Source: Lineolata rhizophorae (taxonomy: Eukaryota > Ascomycota > Dothideomycetes > Lineolatales > Lineolataceae). Taken from it: 64,000 nt of DNA. Below, piece by piece: positions 1 through 11,566 of the stretch (within the stretch, counting starts at the first letter, position 1; every line of letters begins with the position of its first letter). Where the stretch lies: the NCBI GenBank assembly GCA_010093515.1, contig MU001688.1, positions 514,388-578,387 of the forward strand, in the 5' to 3' direction. A program made the position numbers and the translations under genes. The notes below the pieces were generated by a model. The model saw nothing but the letters and a program-made list of their open reading frames with translations. It ran no database searches and was not told the origin of the DNA.

Positions 1-614
1 GATCCTAGAGATGGACCCTTGTCCCACTGTGGAGCAGCGCCAGTCGATATAGGCTGCTCATCAAACTTCGCTGCATTTTCTGCCGTCGTATCGTACTTGG
101 AAATCAAATGTTGGATTTTTGAAAGTTCCTCCAATGTCTGCCGAGAGAGGCGCTGTCGCTTCATGGGCACGGCCCGTGTAGCGGGAGGCGGCTTGGACTT
201 AGCCTCGCGCTCTAGAGCCATGAGAAGAAGGGCTTTGGAAACTTGGCTGGAATTGTCAAAGAAATGCTTGAGTGAGTCGTTGTCCCAACTGAGCCGAGGA
301 TTCATCCCGATCGACTGCGGCATGCCATAAGATCTCGAGTTTTGAATGCTGCGGAGATGCTGTAAGAATTCGTCGCGGGCTTGGCTCAACTCTGCGTCCA
401 GCTCGATAATAGGAGATGTAAGAAGTCTTGTCCCAAGTGGATGCGTGGCATTTTGATCCGGAGTGCTAGATTAGAGAGTTAGAAGACCTCGATTACATGG
501 GAGCAATCGTATCACTTACGCCTTCTTAGACGGGGAAATCGAAGCCGACACGGTCTTAAGTTGGGAGCGGACTTTGGCGCGCGAGCAATGGATACGCTCG
601 CCTTGCGGCGGCAT
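1..614 (-). CDS. Hypothetical protein, 3' end cut by the window edge
   Basis: The model has a first exon from 614 down to 520, an intron at 466-519 (54 bp, donor GTAAGT, acceptor TAG, branch-like CTAAC) and a second exon from 465 to the window edge. The splice joins a split Ala codon (GC|C) and keeps one open frame of about 186 codons. The protein starts MPPQGERIHCSRAK and has a basic, Ser/Lys-rich head. A mostly helical, charged stretch follows (LDAELSQARDEFLQHL near residues 54-69, then LSRQTLEELSKIQ). There is no signal peptide, membrane segment or domain I recognise. Exon structure and codon use make it a real gene; the product is unknown and its C-terminus lies outside the window. Confidence 0.7.
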
Positions 615-1291
615 TGTGCCTATTTTGAGCGCACACGCCGCGAGGTATGTGCTACCAACTAATAACGTCCGTAGTCGTTACTTGAACGAGGCCCGAAGAC
701 GAAAGAACGGATGATAGTGCTGGAAGGGAGTAGGATACGGAAGAAGGAAGAGTGATGGCGGAGAGGAAATTTGAGAGGCAGCAGCAAGAGAAAAGGTGAA
801 AGTTCTGAAGGGGTGGAAAGAGGAAGAAGAGATGTCGCGCTTTCCGCGACGAAAGCTATTCAACTTATTGACGGCAGGCATGTGCAAGCGTTAGCCGGCA
901 CTGTGTGGACTTAGAGTGGACTGGGAAGCGACGAAGGGCTCCAGAGCCTACTTCCTTTCGAGGAAGGAGCGCACCTAACTCTACTGTAACTGAAGGGAGC
1001 GAGCTTATTGTTCTTGCCTGTCCTGGATGAGTTCAATAAGCGTTGGCCCTTGAGCGCTGCATTCACCAGTGTTCAAAAGAACAGCATCCGCATTGAAACA
1101 CACGTCTTAAATTCCTTCAACGCCAAGACGTCTAGGCGTTTGGATATCTAGGTTACTACCTACAGGCCCCGGTTGTTTGAAACGTCCTTGCGAGAATCGC
1201 CCTGAAAAGGCTGCCGATGTGCAATTGGCAGGCCCTACGAACCACCAGAAAACCCGAGCCCGACAGCTGCCCGCTCGTTGAAGAGATACTG
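615..1291. other. Intergenic spacer
   Basis: This is the upstream region of the left-edge gene and the downstream region of the F-box-like gene, both on the minus strand. The short open frames inside it have no coding character. No repeat or RNA gene was seen. Confidence 0.5.
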
Positions 1292-2891
1292 CTACATGCT
1301 CAACACATTCTCCACTTCCTGCGCTTTCCGCCTCATGGTGCGGATCCACATGTCTCTCGGGACCTGCAGCATGACGACCTTGCGTCGTTGCTCTAGGTTC
1401 GGACGCAGGTCCAAGTACTTCAACCGGTGCTCGATAGCCTCGCGAGACTGGGGAGGCAAAGAGTTCCAGAATCCGACGAACGGACAAAAATTTCCCGCCC
1501 AGAAGCGGCGACAATACACCTTCAAGAACCAGTCCGGCGGTTGCATGCCGGCCTCGATCCACCGGGAAAACCACGCGACGCTCACGATGTCGAAGTGGTT
1601 GAGGTTGCGGAGGAAGCCGAAACCGACGGTGACGCTTTGCAGATTCATGCCCCTTGCTACGTTGTCTAGAAGCAGCATGGGGCTCTCCCAAAAGTAATGC
1701 GGGTACGTCTCGTCCGTGTCTTCGATCTGGATCTTGCGCATCCGTTCGCGCTGGTACATCTTATTCCCATCATGCACGAGGAACAACAGCTGCGCCGTAT
1801 TGAAGCGGAAGATGTTCTTTGCCCAGAACTGGCCCATGGCTTGGTTGTAAATGGTCCGGTTGGCGAAAAAAAGGCCCGGAAGCGTCACTCGTCTCTGGGC
1901 CAGACCGCTTGAGTCGTAGCGATAGTGGTTGGCGCTGAACGCATCATCGAACGGGTCCTGCTGAAGATGCATTTGACACGGGCAAGGGACAAAGTTGACC
2001 AGTGGGGCATTTGTGTGCATTGCGCACTCTGCCCGTTGTAACTGCTCGAAGCAGCAAGCCCCCCCATGTTCTGGGTGGGCACTGCGACACACCCCCCAGG
2101 GGCATATGAGAGCCTTTTCAGACTCCGGGAGCATATAGCTAAAAATGAGATTTCGGGCTCCGATGGGCAGCCTGTCTAGCTTTCCAAAAGCTGGATCATA
2201 GAGAGGACTAAACCGAAAAGAAATTAGAATCATGCGGTCGCGTCGCTTCGCGGTCTCGTATTGTCGCAAAGTTACGTTTTGATTGAAAGGCTACATACCT
2301 AGAAGCTACGTTCACACCTAGGAGGGCAGTGTTACCGCTAGAGAGGTTGTCTAGCGTCAGGCTCTCTGGATTGTCCGCGACCATGGTATCACTATGCCTT
2401 GTTTGCGCTGTGGGCATTTGCTGAAGGACCGCTGGAGGCTGAAATGTTTGGTCTAGTGAACCCAGTGGCTGCCACATCTGCTGCGGCATCGGCTGTGGTG
2501 GTTGGAACTGCGGTCGTAGCGGCTCCAAAGGCGTCATTCCTTGGTCATGCACTCCTTGTCCCGACATCTCGCACGCTTGCGGGTAATATGGCGAGGCCGG
2601 TTCTGAAGACACCGTCTGAGCAGTCGGGGGAGTCGGCAGCTGCTGTTGCGTTCGCTGCGGCTCCACCACGTGTGCGGGCATCTCGTACCTCTCCGCCCAG
2701 TATTGCGATGACGTTTGCAGGTTCTGCATCTGAGGAGCCTGCGGGGTCGGTAGGTGCTGTATCGTTCGCCGAGGCTCCACCGCTTGAGGGGGCATCTCGT
2801 ACCCCGCCACCCAATGCTGCGAAGTCTCCTGCTTCTGCGCCATAGGCCTCCCGGCTCGAGACATTTGCTGTGACGTGCGTCGCCGGGCCAT
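1292..2891 (-). CDS. F-box/2EXR-like hypothetical protein with N-terminal 38-residue tandem repeats
   Basis: Two exons, 2891-2299 and 2207-1292, are joined across a 91 bp intron (2208-2298, GTATGT...TTTAG) that restores a split Ser codon and gives 502 aa. An in-frame stop lies directly before the chosen ATG. Residues about 24-120 are Gln/Pro-rich and hold three copies of a 38-residue unit, visible as W27/W65 and the EM pairs at 32-33, 70-71 and 108-109. The second exon has an LP-x3-R-x2-IF-x2-ML motif resembling the start of the F-box-like domains common in fungal hypothetical proteins. After it come a Cys/His-rich insert (CPWGVC, ACC, CPCQMH) and a long conserved-looking C-terminal region rich in Trp and Phe. 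It may be an SCF-type adaptor or DUF7730-like protein; the domain assignment is inference. Acceptor, donor and frame are all seen in the sequence. Confidence 0.72.
2535..2835 (-). repeat. Three 114-bp coding tandem repeats
   Basis: The first exon of the F-box-like gene carries three diverged copies of a 114-bp unit (38 codons). Their W-x3-YEMP and EP-x-RT-x-Q-x-LPTP landmarks fall exactly 38 residues apart in copies one and two, and EM recurs at the same spacing in copy three. Confidence 0.75.
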
Positions 2892-3849
2892 TTACGACGG
2901 TAGCGGTCGTGCGTGGGAAAATTGGGGTGCTCTTCGGGAGGATGACCTCAGCGGCGGGATTTCCACTGCGAGAACGAAAGAGAACTTTTGAAGTGTATTC
3001 CCAAGCGCGGTCCAGCGAAAGATATCGAAGTCGCTCGTTCTTACTCTTAGAAAGGGGTAGCAACGAGACTGAGTTTCGCTAGTCAACGAGAGCGGATGGT
3101 TTTCTAAGAGAGGCATTTTGAAAAAGAGTTGGTGTTACGTAGGCCTTATATAGTCACTGATTTTGACTATAAATTGATATCCACGGTACCAGTGGCTGAC
3201 ATAAGAATCAAGTGTTTCGTTCCGAAAGTATCTCCGCATGGCGTTCTCCAGGTGTTGGAGGGATGCGTTCTTTTGATGAGATAGCATAACCTTGGAAATA
3301 CCGATTCTAGGCCTTTCCACGCGACGATCACAAGGAGAAAGCATGGTCCGCACCCAAATTACGACCAGCATAACCTCGCCTCGCCGGAAACAAGACGTAA
3401 ATAGTTATGTAATAATATACTATGAGAAAAGTATCTTGAAACCTGGCATTGAATGCATGATAAGAATACATTAGAAACCCCCCCCCCCTCCCTCTCTGAG
3501 AATAAGGTTGCGGAAGGGGTGTCCTACAGCGGTAGGAGAGGGGCAGGGCCAAAGCTGGCTCGAAGAGCATAAAACTCGAACGCCAGCTGGTCCGTCCGTC
3601 GGATAGGGCAAATCCTTCGTGGCACCGGCATGTGATATAGAGGGAAGTCAGTGTCACGCGTCACAAGCATCGCATAAGCGGTCATTGGCAATCAAGCATC
3701 ATCCTACGGTTTTGCAGCCGTAAGGAATCAGCGACACCTTGAAAGTAAACTGTCCATTTGGCTCGAGTCTCTCCGATCTACTCTGATGCCGAAAACCAAA
3801 CATCGACTGCTGTTCGTTGCCTCGGAGGCCGGTACGCGACACATTTCCG
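2892..3849. other. Intergenic spacer with an 11-C homopolymer
   Basis: This lies between the convergent-side end of rps17 and the start of the F-box-like gene. It contains a run of 11 C at 3478-3488 followed by a CT-rich tract. The open frames here look random. No gene is supported. Confidence 0.5.
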
Positions 3850-4492
3850 TCACGCGCCCGGACGACGGTCGCCGAAGCGGCGGGGCCTCTCCGCCACCTG
3901 TTGTTGAGAGACCTGCACCACATTGACGGGGATTGAGTCAAACTGCGGCATCCAATTAGCAACCACGCCGAGGCGCACCGTCCAATGGTTTCCGGGTTGA
4001 AACATACGCCCATGCTCTTTAGCATATCCTTGGTCTCCTGGTCGACGTCGAGCTGGCCGCTCTCCGAATTCTGCGTGAAGTCCAAGGCAGAAATTTCAGG
4101 CACATATTGATCCTTGCGCTCGCGCTCCTCTTCCTGTAGCTTGAACGAGATACCCCGTACGGGTCCGCGCTGGATACGCTTCATCAAGTGGGTCGTGTAA
4201 CCGGCGATCTAGTCGAATTTCGAAAAATTTTTGTTTAGCGCTGGCGCTCGTTACTAGGAGTATCTGATGGCGAGCCATCGACGCACCTTGTTGCGCAGGC
4301 GCTTAGATGCGATGATGGCGATTTCGTCACAAATCCGCTTGTTGGTCTCGAAATCGAGCGTGAGCTTGGGGTAGTACCGCTCGATGATGACCTTGGCGGA
4401 CTTCTTGACGGTCTAACGGGGTTGACGAATTAGTGATGGAACTCGCAAATTAACTGCTTAGTTGGAGAAACCTTTGTGCGGACGCGACCCAT
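3850..4492 (-). CDS. rps17: 40S ribosomal protein S17 (eS17)
   Basis: This is the small-subunit ribosomal protein eS17, a structural part of the cytosolic 40S subunit. Four exons (4492-4472, 4412-4287, 4208-4008, 3942-3850) give 146 aa, the usual fungal length. The start MGRVRTKTVKKSAK, the central [16 protein letters not shown] and the end [12 protein letters not shown] match what I know of the family over its whole length. Introns are 59, 78 and 65 bp. The first donor (GTTTCT) is weaker than the others (GTGCGT, GTATGT) but is required by the protein. Splitting a small ribosomal protein gene into four exons, with the first only 21 nt long, is typical of filamentous fungi. Nothing is missing; identification is firm. 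Confidence 0.96.
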
Positions 4493-5490
4493 GATGAAGG
4501 CGCTGTGCAGATGATTTCGGGGTGGTGAGGAGGCGACGGGCCGAGGGTCGTTTGGGTGCGAGAAGATTCGAGGTTGGTGTTTTTGGACGTGCGATTAGGC
4601 GAGTGTGGTAGTGCGACTCCGGGTCCCCACGTATTGGTGCCTCGCATATCATAGCGGATAATAGATCCACCGGTCCCTCAAATGTTACTGAGAAGTGGTA
4701 CGCCAAGCAAACCAAGGTACTGCACAACTCTATGTACTGTTGGTAAGTTATGGTGCAGAAACAAAGTATCCATAGATAACGCCAATAAAAATTACTCCCT
4801 AAACGCACTAATTTAAGTGCTGATTTTTTAGCTTAATCAAGTTATCATCAGCTTATACCCTTTGCTCCCTCTCCATTTTTAGTTCGCAATAGCTCCAGCC
4901 ATTGCGTCCACTACAAGGGACGTATCCTGCAGGTTACTAGTCTTGGCGAGGCTTTGGACACTTCTATGTACACATAGTTGGGGAGCAAGCGAGGCGCTAG
5001 CACAGGAGCTCCAACCCGGAGCTTCAAACCGCAGCCCCCCGCTTCACCTCCTGCCAGCCTCCGCAAATCTCCATATCTAGCGACGCATTTCAGGCCCCTT
5101 GCACCATTTCTCCGCCGCTCTTCATTCTCTTATCTTTAATTCGTGAGGACGACATCTTTCTTCGGCAATTTTCTCTTCCCAGCCGCTCATTTGCTGACGG
5201 TGTAACCCGTATCGCACCCCTCACTACTCGCGCGGCTGTGTATCGGTTGCTCTACGGGCTCTCTGCGTAAGAGCTTTAGCTTTCAGTTTGCGCGCGTCGT
5301 CTGAAAGGCGCGGCTTTCGCTCTCAGCATATTTTAACCGCCTGGTCTTCAAACTTAGCACGAACAGGGCCACAGTGCCCGGCGGCGCTCTTCGCGCGCCA
5401 TTTTGCAAACTCCAATCCGTAGATCTTTCAAACCTCAGCTCTCCTAGGTCTGCGCGATATCGAAACCACTCCTTCGCATAGGAGGACGCG
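4493..5490. promoter_or_regulatory. Divergent promoter region of rps17 and the BTB gene
   Basis: A 1 kb spacer lies between the divergent starts of rps17 and the BTB gene. It contains CT-rich stretches upstream of both starts, as is common for fungal promoters and leaders. Specific factor sites could not be assigned. Confidence 0.45.
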
Positions 5491-6428
5491 ATGGCGGATC
5501 CGATCGTCGAGATCTCCGAGGCGACGCCGCGAGCTGAGGACGCGCCGACGAGCGCGGCCGACGTGGATATGGGTGGCGCGGGGGAAGACGAAAAGGTCGA
5601 CGGATTTGACGAGACAATGCCGGGCGTAGGCCTGCCGGAAGAGCAGAAGCGGACTACCTTTCTCGACTACCTCCGGAGTCCAATCGTGGAGCTGGTGGTC
5701 GGGTCCGGCGAGGATCGGACGGTGCTCGCCGCGCATGAGGGGCTCTTGATCAAATCGCCTTACTTCGCGAACCAGTGCGCCACGTTCGCGGACGGTAGCG
5801 TGGTAAGTAGTCCCCAATCCACCCGACTTCAAAGACGCGCTTCTTTCGAAAGACTTGCTAATTCGAGCCCGCGACTTAGCCCCGCCGCATCATGCTCCCG
5901 GACGAGGATATCGACGCCATCGGCTCCTTCCTCGAATACCTTTACATGGACGAGTATTTCCCGCGGCGGGCCATGGACGGCAAGGAGCTCGAGCGCGACC
6001 CGACGATCCCGGAGGCCGACGACTCCGGCTGCGCCCTGCTGCGGCACGCGCGCGTCTACACGCTGGCCGACAAGTTCGGCATGCCGCAGCTCAAGTCGCT
6101 GGCGCACTCCAAGATCCACCGGACCGAGTCGACGGCCCGCGGCGAGATCGCCTACGCCCGCTACGTCTACAAGGAGATGTCCAAGGAGGACATCACGATC
6201 CGAAGGCCCGTGGCGGCCTTCTGGGCCACGCGCTCGCACGTCCTGCGCCATCAGGCCGAGGACGACTTCCGCGCCATGTGCCTCGAGTTTCCCCAGTTCG
6301 GCTTCGATGTGCTCTCGCTCGTGCTCGATCAGCGCGAGAAGAGGTCCGCGGCGCCAGAGAAGCACCATGGGGAGCTGGCTACGACACCTGGCGAGAGGAG
6401 CGTTAGGAAGAGGGCTAGGCATATCTGA
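5491..6428 (+). CDS. BTB/POZ domain protein
   Basis: Two exons, 5491-5802 and 5880-6428, are separated by a 77 bp intron (GTAAGT...TTAG, phase 0) and encode 286 aa. The N-terminal 45 residues are acidic and disordered. A BTB/POZ fold spans about residues 52-160: the strand-helix start SPIVELVVGSG-x-D-x2-VLAAHEGLL, then the helix SPYFANQC, the extension IDAIGSFLEYLYMDEY, and YTLADKFGMPQLKSLA. A helical C-terminal half and a basic tail (RKRARHI) follow; the tail could act as a nuclear signal. Fungal BTB proteins of this size usually act as Cullin-3 adaptors or dimerising scaffolds. The partner here cannot be read from sequence. There is no Kelch, MATH or zinc-finger partner domain. The single-exon reading that continues past 5802 is intron read-through. 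Confidence 0.85.
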
Positions 6429-9132
6429 GGTAGGGCGTGAACGGAGCGTGGAGGGGAGGGAGCTCGAACCTTTAAGCAGCAGCATGGACTTTCTCTTTCT
6501 TTCTTTATTTCCTCATACCCTATCTGACACGGGCCTGGTGTTTCTAATGGCCTAAAAGGTGGAATTGTTGCTAGGTTCGGATGTTGACCTGGTGTTAGGA
6601 CGCTAGATCTTTTCTTTCTTACAGATCATAACATGAACGCAGCAAGAGGAAGGGCAGCTGCGAATCTCCTTACTATGAGCGGATTTTTTTTTTTTTTCAT
6701 ATCTCTGGGATCCTTGCTATACTGTACTACTAGCTGTACGTTCATCGAGTCGGATGAATCAGGTATTCGCGGAATGGATGGACAGGGAGAAGGGAGGCAG
6801 AAAGGATTTCTAGGGCTGGCAGTATCAATGGGGAAGAAAATACTACGCATGTATCACCGGGGAGTTCGGACAGACAGGCTGCAGTCAACTACTGATTCTA
6901 TCATACGGGCGGCAATAGCAGCATTCTTTCTGTTGATTGCGTGATGACTTACACGTAGCTTCTAGGATCCCACACGTCCTCAGCGCCACTGACGTTGTAG
7001 AAACTGCACTACATTTTGAAAGACTGGGGCCGAAACATTGCTCCGAACAACGGAAGCGCAAAAAGGCCCCGTGACAGACAAAAGCCGCACCCGGACCTGA
7101 GGTCCAAGGGCGGGTCGGCGCGCGAGTGCATGCATTCTATCACGCTACCAACCGGACGAACCGAGCAAGGGAGCCCCGTCCAATCAGATACCACGCATAG
7201 CCAACCTATGATGCGCCGCCTGAGCCAACTCCGGGCGAGGCAAAGCGCTCGCGTGAAGAAACCAGTCACGAATCCGACAAGGCAAGAACCGTCCCGGGCT
7301 TTCCGTCAACGGCGGGTTGGCGCTACGGGCAGTGTGGACGTGGAGTCGGGGACGCGGCGGTCGAGCCAGCGACGGGTCGGCACCGGGGCGGCGGGAATCC
7401 GGCGCCGGCCTCGCGCTCGAGAGTCTAGACTCCGTTTGGCCGCAACCCGGGGAATCCTGCTCACGCTGCAATGACCGGCTCTTTACGAACCTATGGAGGG
7501 AGCAGGCGGGACGCCAGGCCGGACCGAGAAGGGTGCTTGCGGGGACCCTGAAGCTGTTCCCCGCAGACGGGACCAGAGGGGCTAGGCTTTGCCAGCAAGG
7601 CCTGGCGAAATCGTCGGGCCTGTGTGCAGCAGTAGAACGTGAGTGGCTCTTTCAGTAGCCCGCGCCGGCGCTTTTGCCCCGCGTCAATGACTGAATGGCC
7701 TACCACCTTGATGTATGTGCTGGGTTGTTAGTGTACGTAGTAGTCGCCGTCCTCCTCGCGTCCCAGTCTCCCCCTCCCTCTCTTTCTCCCTCTCTTTGTT
7801 CTGTTATCTCTCGCACCCCCCTCGATCGGCGAGCGTCCATGCGACATGGCCACCAAGTGAGCCGCCCGATGCCGCCGCCGCTCGGGCAACGCATCCTCCA
7901 CTTTCGGTCGCACACGGCCTCCGCAGAGCGGCCCGCTGCTGGCGCCTGCTCGATCCCCGGGGCGGGGTCCAAGCGAGGTGCAAGGGAGCTGTCATCGCAG
8001 CTAAGAGGCGGACAGGCTGGCACGAGCGGGAGAAGCCGCAGCCTCGTCCCCGGCCATTGTAGGGAGCACTTCCTTGGTACTCCCGAGGCCCGCTTGTCCG
8101 TTCCGCACGAGGGAGGCTCGAAATCTCTCTCGAGCAGCTCCCCGTTCCGTCCCGTCAGCCGTCGGCGTCGCGCCATTTTTTTTTTTTTTTTTGACTCGCT
8201 GGCACGGGCTTCCGGCAGAGACAACTGGCTGACACAGGGCTTGCGTCGTAGGCCGCGTTTGACAAGCAGCGTCACTGAACGAGTCTCGGTCAGTTCACTC
8301 ATCCGTGCCCACTGCTTACGGGGCCTGGGTGGTGCTCCCCTACTTCACTTCTTTTCTTTTCCCCCCATTTCCCGCAAGCATTCGAATTTCCCTGTCGGCG
8401 GACCCGTCGTTCCGCGGGCTGCGGGCGTACGCATATGTCTTGGGGCCGGGTTGCGGTGGTCTTGCCAGTGCGCCCTGGGTCCCTGACCGGCCGCGCCGCG
8501 CCAGGTTAGCCTGAGTCGCCGCTTTGGCGCTCCAGACCGCGTCGACTCCCCAACCCGTTGGCATATGACCATGTGAGCCTCTCGACGCGGCAGGAACCCC
8601 ATTTCCAAACGACCAAAAAGAAATAATAACAGGAAGCCCCTCGGCGCCCGACCCTCAACTACTAGCCCGCCTCTGCTTTTCTTTTTTCCTTTCCTTTCTT
8701 TTCCTTCTTCTGGGCCCTTGCAGGGGAATGAAAATCAATTCCTACCACCACCTGCAGCAACGACGCACGCCCGCTGCACGCACGCGCCGTTACGTGCTGT
8801 TGCACTCTACCAACGCACCGTAGCTCCCATCTTTCCGCGTCTCCAACCCCGTCACGTAGCATATCAGCTTTTGGTCCTCGCCCGCTGTATTCCTCGCGCC
8901 AGCCGTCGCCAATGCCCGCCCCGACGCCCGCCGCTCACAAAAACGCACGCAGACCGTCCATACCGACGACCCAAAGAACGTGACAGGTACATCACCGGGT
9001 ACAGCCCCGCCGCTAGCCGGCAGTGGTCCCGGCCAAGGCTAGCCTCTGGCCTGGCCCAGTGCTCTGGTTCGGCCTACGCATCCACGGATCGCCTCGTCGG
9101 TACCAACGTTCTCCGCTCCCTCCTCGCGATCC
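6429..9132. other. Long GC-rich spacer upstream of the cyclin gene
   Basis: These 2.7 kb hold runs of 14 T (6684-6697) and 17 T (8176-8192), CT-rich tracts (about 7760-7800, 8680-8710), and open frames with no recognisable protein. Most of it is probably promoter and a long 5' leader of the cyclin gene. No gene is supported. Confidence 0.5.
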
Positions 9133-10275
9133 ATGGAACCCTCATCGGCCGCGGGCTCCTCCTCGGCCGCCCCTCCGGCCGCCGTCGTCGCCGCCGCCTC
9201 CCTCCCTCACCCGCCCTCCCACGCCCTCCCGCAGCCCTCTCCGCCCAACCCGTCCGAGGACGCCGGCATCATCCCCCCGAGCATCGGCAAGGACCCGCCC
9301 GCCGACGACGACGACGCCCCCACCCCGCCCGCCGAAGGCGCCTGGTCCGCCTCGGACATCTCGCCCGAGAGCGCGCTTAAGTTGCTCTGCCGGTGCGCGA
9401 CGGCGCTGGCGGCGGCCACGGGCGACGTGCCGCCGACGCCGCCGCTGAGCCGGCCGGGGACGCCGGCCGGCCGCGGCGCCGCTGGGTACGGGTACGGGTT
9501 CGGCGGGGACGCCGCGGGGACCGCCGCCGCCGCCGCCACCGCTGCCGGAGCCGGCGGAGCAGCGCGCCTCTCGGCGCCCGCGGCCCACCTGCACCATCGA
9601 CGCACGCCGTCCGGGCGCATCCGGCCGGCCACGCCGGTTCCCTCGGACGACATGCGCGCGGCGTCGTTCCGGCCGGTCGACATGGGCAGCCCGGAGGCGC
9701 ACGAGCACGAGCCGGCGGCGGCGGTGGTGGTGCAGCCGGGGCCGGGGCCGGGGCCGGGGCATCGCGGCGACACGGCGGCGGCGGCGGCGCCGGAGCCGCT
9801 GCGCGTGCAGCAGGAGGCCATCGCGCGCAAGTTCTTCTCCAAGACGGCGCCGCCCATCTCGCTGGAGGACTACCTGCGGCGGCTGCACCGGTACTGCCCG
9901 ATGAGCACGGCGGTGTACCTGGCGGCGGGGTGCTACATGCACCGGCTGGCGGTGGAGGAGCGCGTGGTGCCGGTGACGGCGCGCACGGTGCACCGCCTGG
10001 TGCTGGCCTGCCTGCGCGTCGCCATGAAGGCGCTCGAGGACCTGCGCTACCCGCAGGCGCGCTTCGCCGGCGTCGGCGGCGTGCGCGAGAAGGAGCTCAG
10101 GGTCCTCGAGATCAGCCTCTGCTATCTGACCGACTTCGAGCTCCAGGTTAGCGAGGAGATGCTGGGCCGCAAGACGAGGGCCCTGTGGCAGGCGGCGCAG
10201 CACGCGGCGGCCTGGAGGGCGCGGGTGCCGGACGAGTTGAATTTGAAGTTGCCGGTGAGGAGGAAGGGGGGCTGA
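9133..10275 (+). CDS. preg: PREG/Pho80-like cyclin
   Basis: A single exon of 380 aa. Residues 1-220 are low-complexity (Ala, Pro, Gly, and a PGPGPGPG run from a GC-rich DNA repeat). Residues about 225-340 form a Pho80-type cyclin box: IARKFFSKTAPPISLEDYL, then RYCPMSTAVYLAAGCYMHRL, VHRLVLACLRVAMKALEDLRYP and LEISLCYLTDFELQV. This closely resembles Neurospora PREG, the cyclin that pairs with the kinase PGOV to restrain the transcription factor NUC-1 when phosphate is plentiful. The sequence shows the cyclin box; the phosphate role follows from the family. Other Pcl-type cyclins share the fold, so the orthology is likely but not proven. The start codon is the first ATG of the frame. The long GC-rich spacer upstream fits a regulated gene. 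Confidence 0.85.
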   Translation: MEPSSAAGSSSAAPPAAVVAAASLPHPPSHALPQPSPPNPSEDAGIIPPSIGKDPPADDDDAPTPPAEGAWSASDISPESALKLLCRCATALAAATGDVPPTPPLSRPGTPAGRGAAGYGYGFGGDAAGTAAAAATAAGAGGAARLSAPAAHLHHRRTPSGRIRPATPVPSDDMRAASFRPVDMGSPEAHEHEPAAAVVVQPGPGPGPGHRGDTAAAAAPEPLRVQQEAIARKFFSKTAPPISLEDYLRRLHRYCPMSTAVYLAAGCYMHRLAVEERVVPVTARTVHRLVLACLRVAMKALEDLRYPQARFAGVGGVREKELRVLEISLCYLTDFELQVSEEMLGRKTRALWQAAQHAAAWRARVPDELNLKLPVRRKGG

Positions 10276-11566
10276 TATGGGGGGGAGGAGGGGGGGGAAG
10301 ATACCTTTTGTGCACGTGGATTCTGAGTGAGAGCGGAGATGGGGAAATTGTGAGGTGTTGTAGTTGCCAGTTGCCGATGGGAGGCTGAGTTCTTGTTCAG
10401 ACTGAGGGCCTGGGATGCCTACCTGACGGGGCAGGACCAGGACTGTCTCCTTATTCCTTTTGTTATTCCGCCCCACTGGGTCGCTTGATTGCATTGGTTT
10501 CCCATCTTTTGTTCGAGCATGGTCAACGGGATACCTCTGGGACACACGAATGGGTTATGCTTGTTACGATCAAAATGACTTTGAGTTGGTTTTGTTGGCG
10601 GCTCCGGAGGAACGGGCGAAAGACACCCTTTGCGGTATCATGAGATAGCTCGGATCTGTATGAATGCCACGAGCACGCGTTGTTGAAGTTTACGCCACGA
10701 AAGCAGCCATATTGGCGGCGGTCTCATGGCCCACGGCAAAAGCCCTACACATTATAGGGAGAATCACCCGTTTTGAATTCTACATGCTCCGCACCTAGAC
10801 CTGCCCCTTGTTAACCTCCGGCCGGTAGGGCCAGGAACGCAGCCAATCACAGGCCCCAGAGCGGCGGCGACCCGGGCGCTAGCGGCTGGCCTCCGGCGCC
10901 TGATTACGCCTCCCGCCGCGCTGCTGCTGCGCGCGAGCCCCGGCGCCCGGCCTCGAGCAGGATTTCCCCCTTCCGTGCCGCGTAATAGCAGCTGCCATCC
11001 ATCCCCTGCCCAGCGCCGCCGCAAGCCCAACGCCACGTTTTTCCTCGCTCGTTCCCCATCTTCCCCCCTCCTCCCCCGACGTCGAACCGCGATACCAATC
11101 CCGTTCGCCGTCCTGCACTCTTTGCTCTCGACGAGGGACACGAGCGCGCGTCCCGGACGATTCCGCTCGCTAAGGTGCCGCGTAAAATCCCCCCGCCGAG
11201 CCGCCGCGCCTCCCCCCTGGTTTGATCGCGAGACGGTGAGACAGCCCGCCGGGCCGCTCCTCCTTCTTCGCCTCTCCCAGCCGGCTCGACCGACGAACGA
11301 CGACGGGAATCCCGCGACGGGCTTGCTTGCTCCGCCGACCTATTCTCGCCCGCACGCCTTCAATTCCTCGCCGCCCGGCCCGCCCGACCGCCCGCTCGCG
11401 TTCCGTCCGCTCTGCCGCGATACCAGCAGCCGCTCGGCAGTGGCTGCCGCTGCTACGCTTACGCTCCGCTCAGACAGCCCTGGGTGCGTCCGCGGCCGCC
11501 GCCCGCTCGACCGCCAGACGGCGGACCCATTCTCCAGCCCAGCAATCCGCTCGCACGCCGCCGACG
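10276..11566. other. Intergenic spacer and 5' leader of the Kre9-like gene
   Basis: The cyclin 3' flank is followed by a GC-rich, CT-rich region that probably contains the promoter and leader of the Kre9-like gene. The open frames from 10975 onward extend into that gene's leader and show no protein signature. Confidence 0.5.

Noticed and set aside
9142-10545. 467-codon open frame antisense to the cyclin
   Set aside because: The plus strand has an unmistakable cyclin box. The antisense frame is Arg/Gly/His-rich and has no motif.
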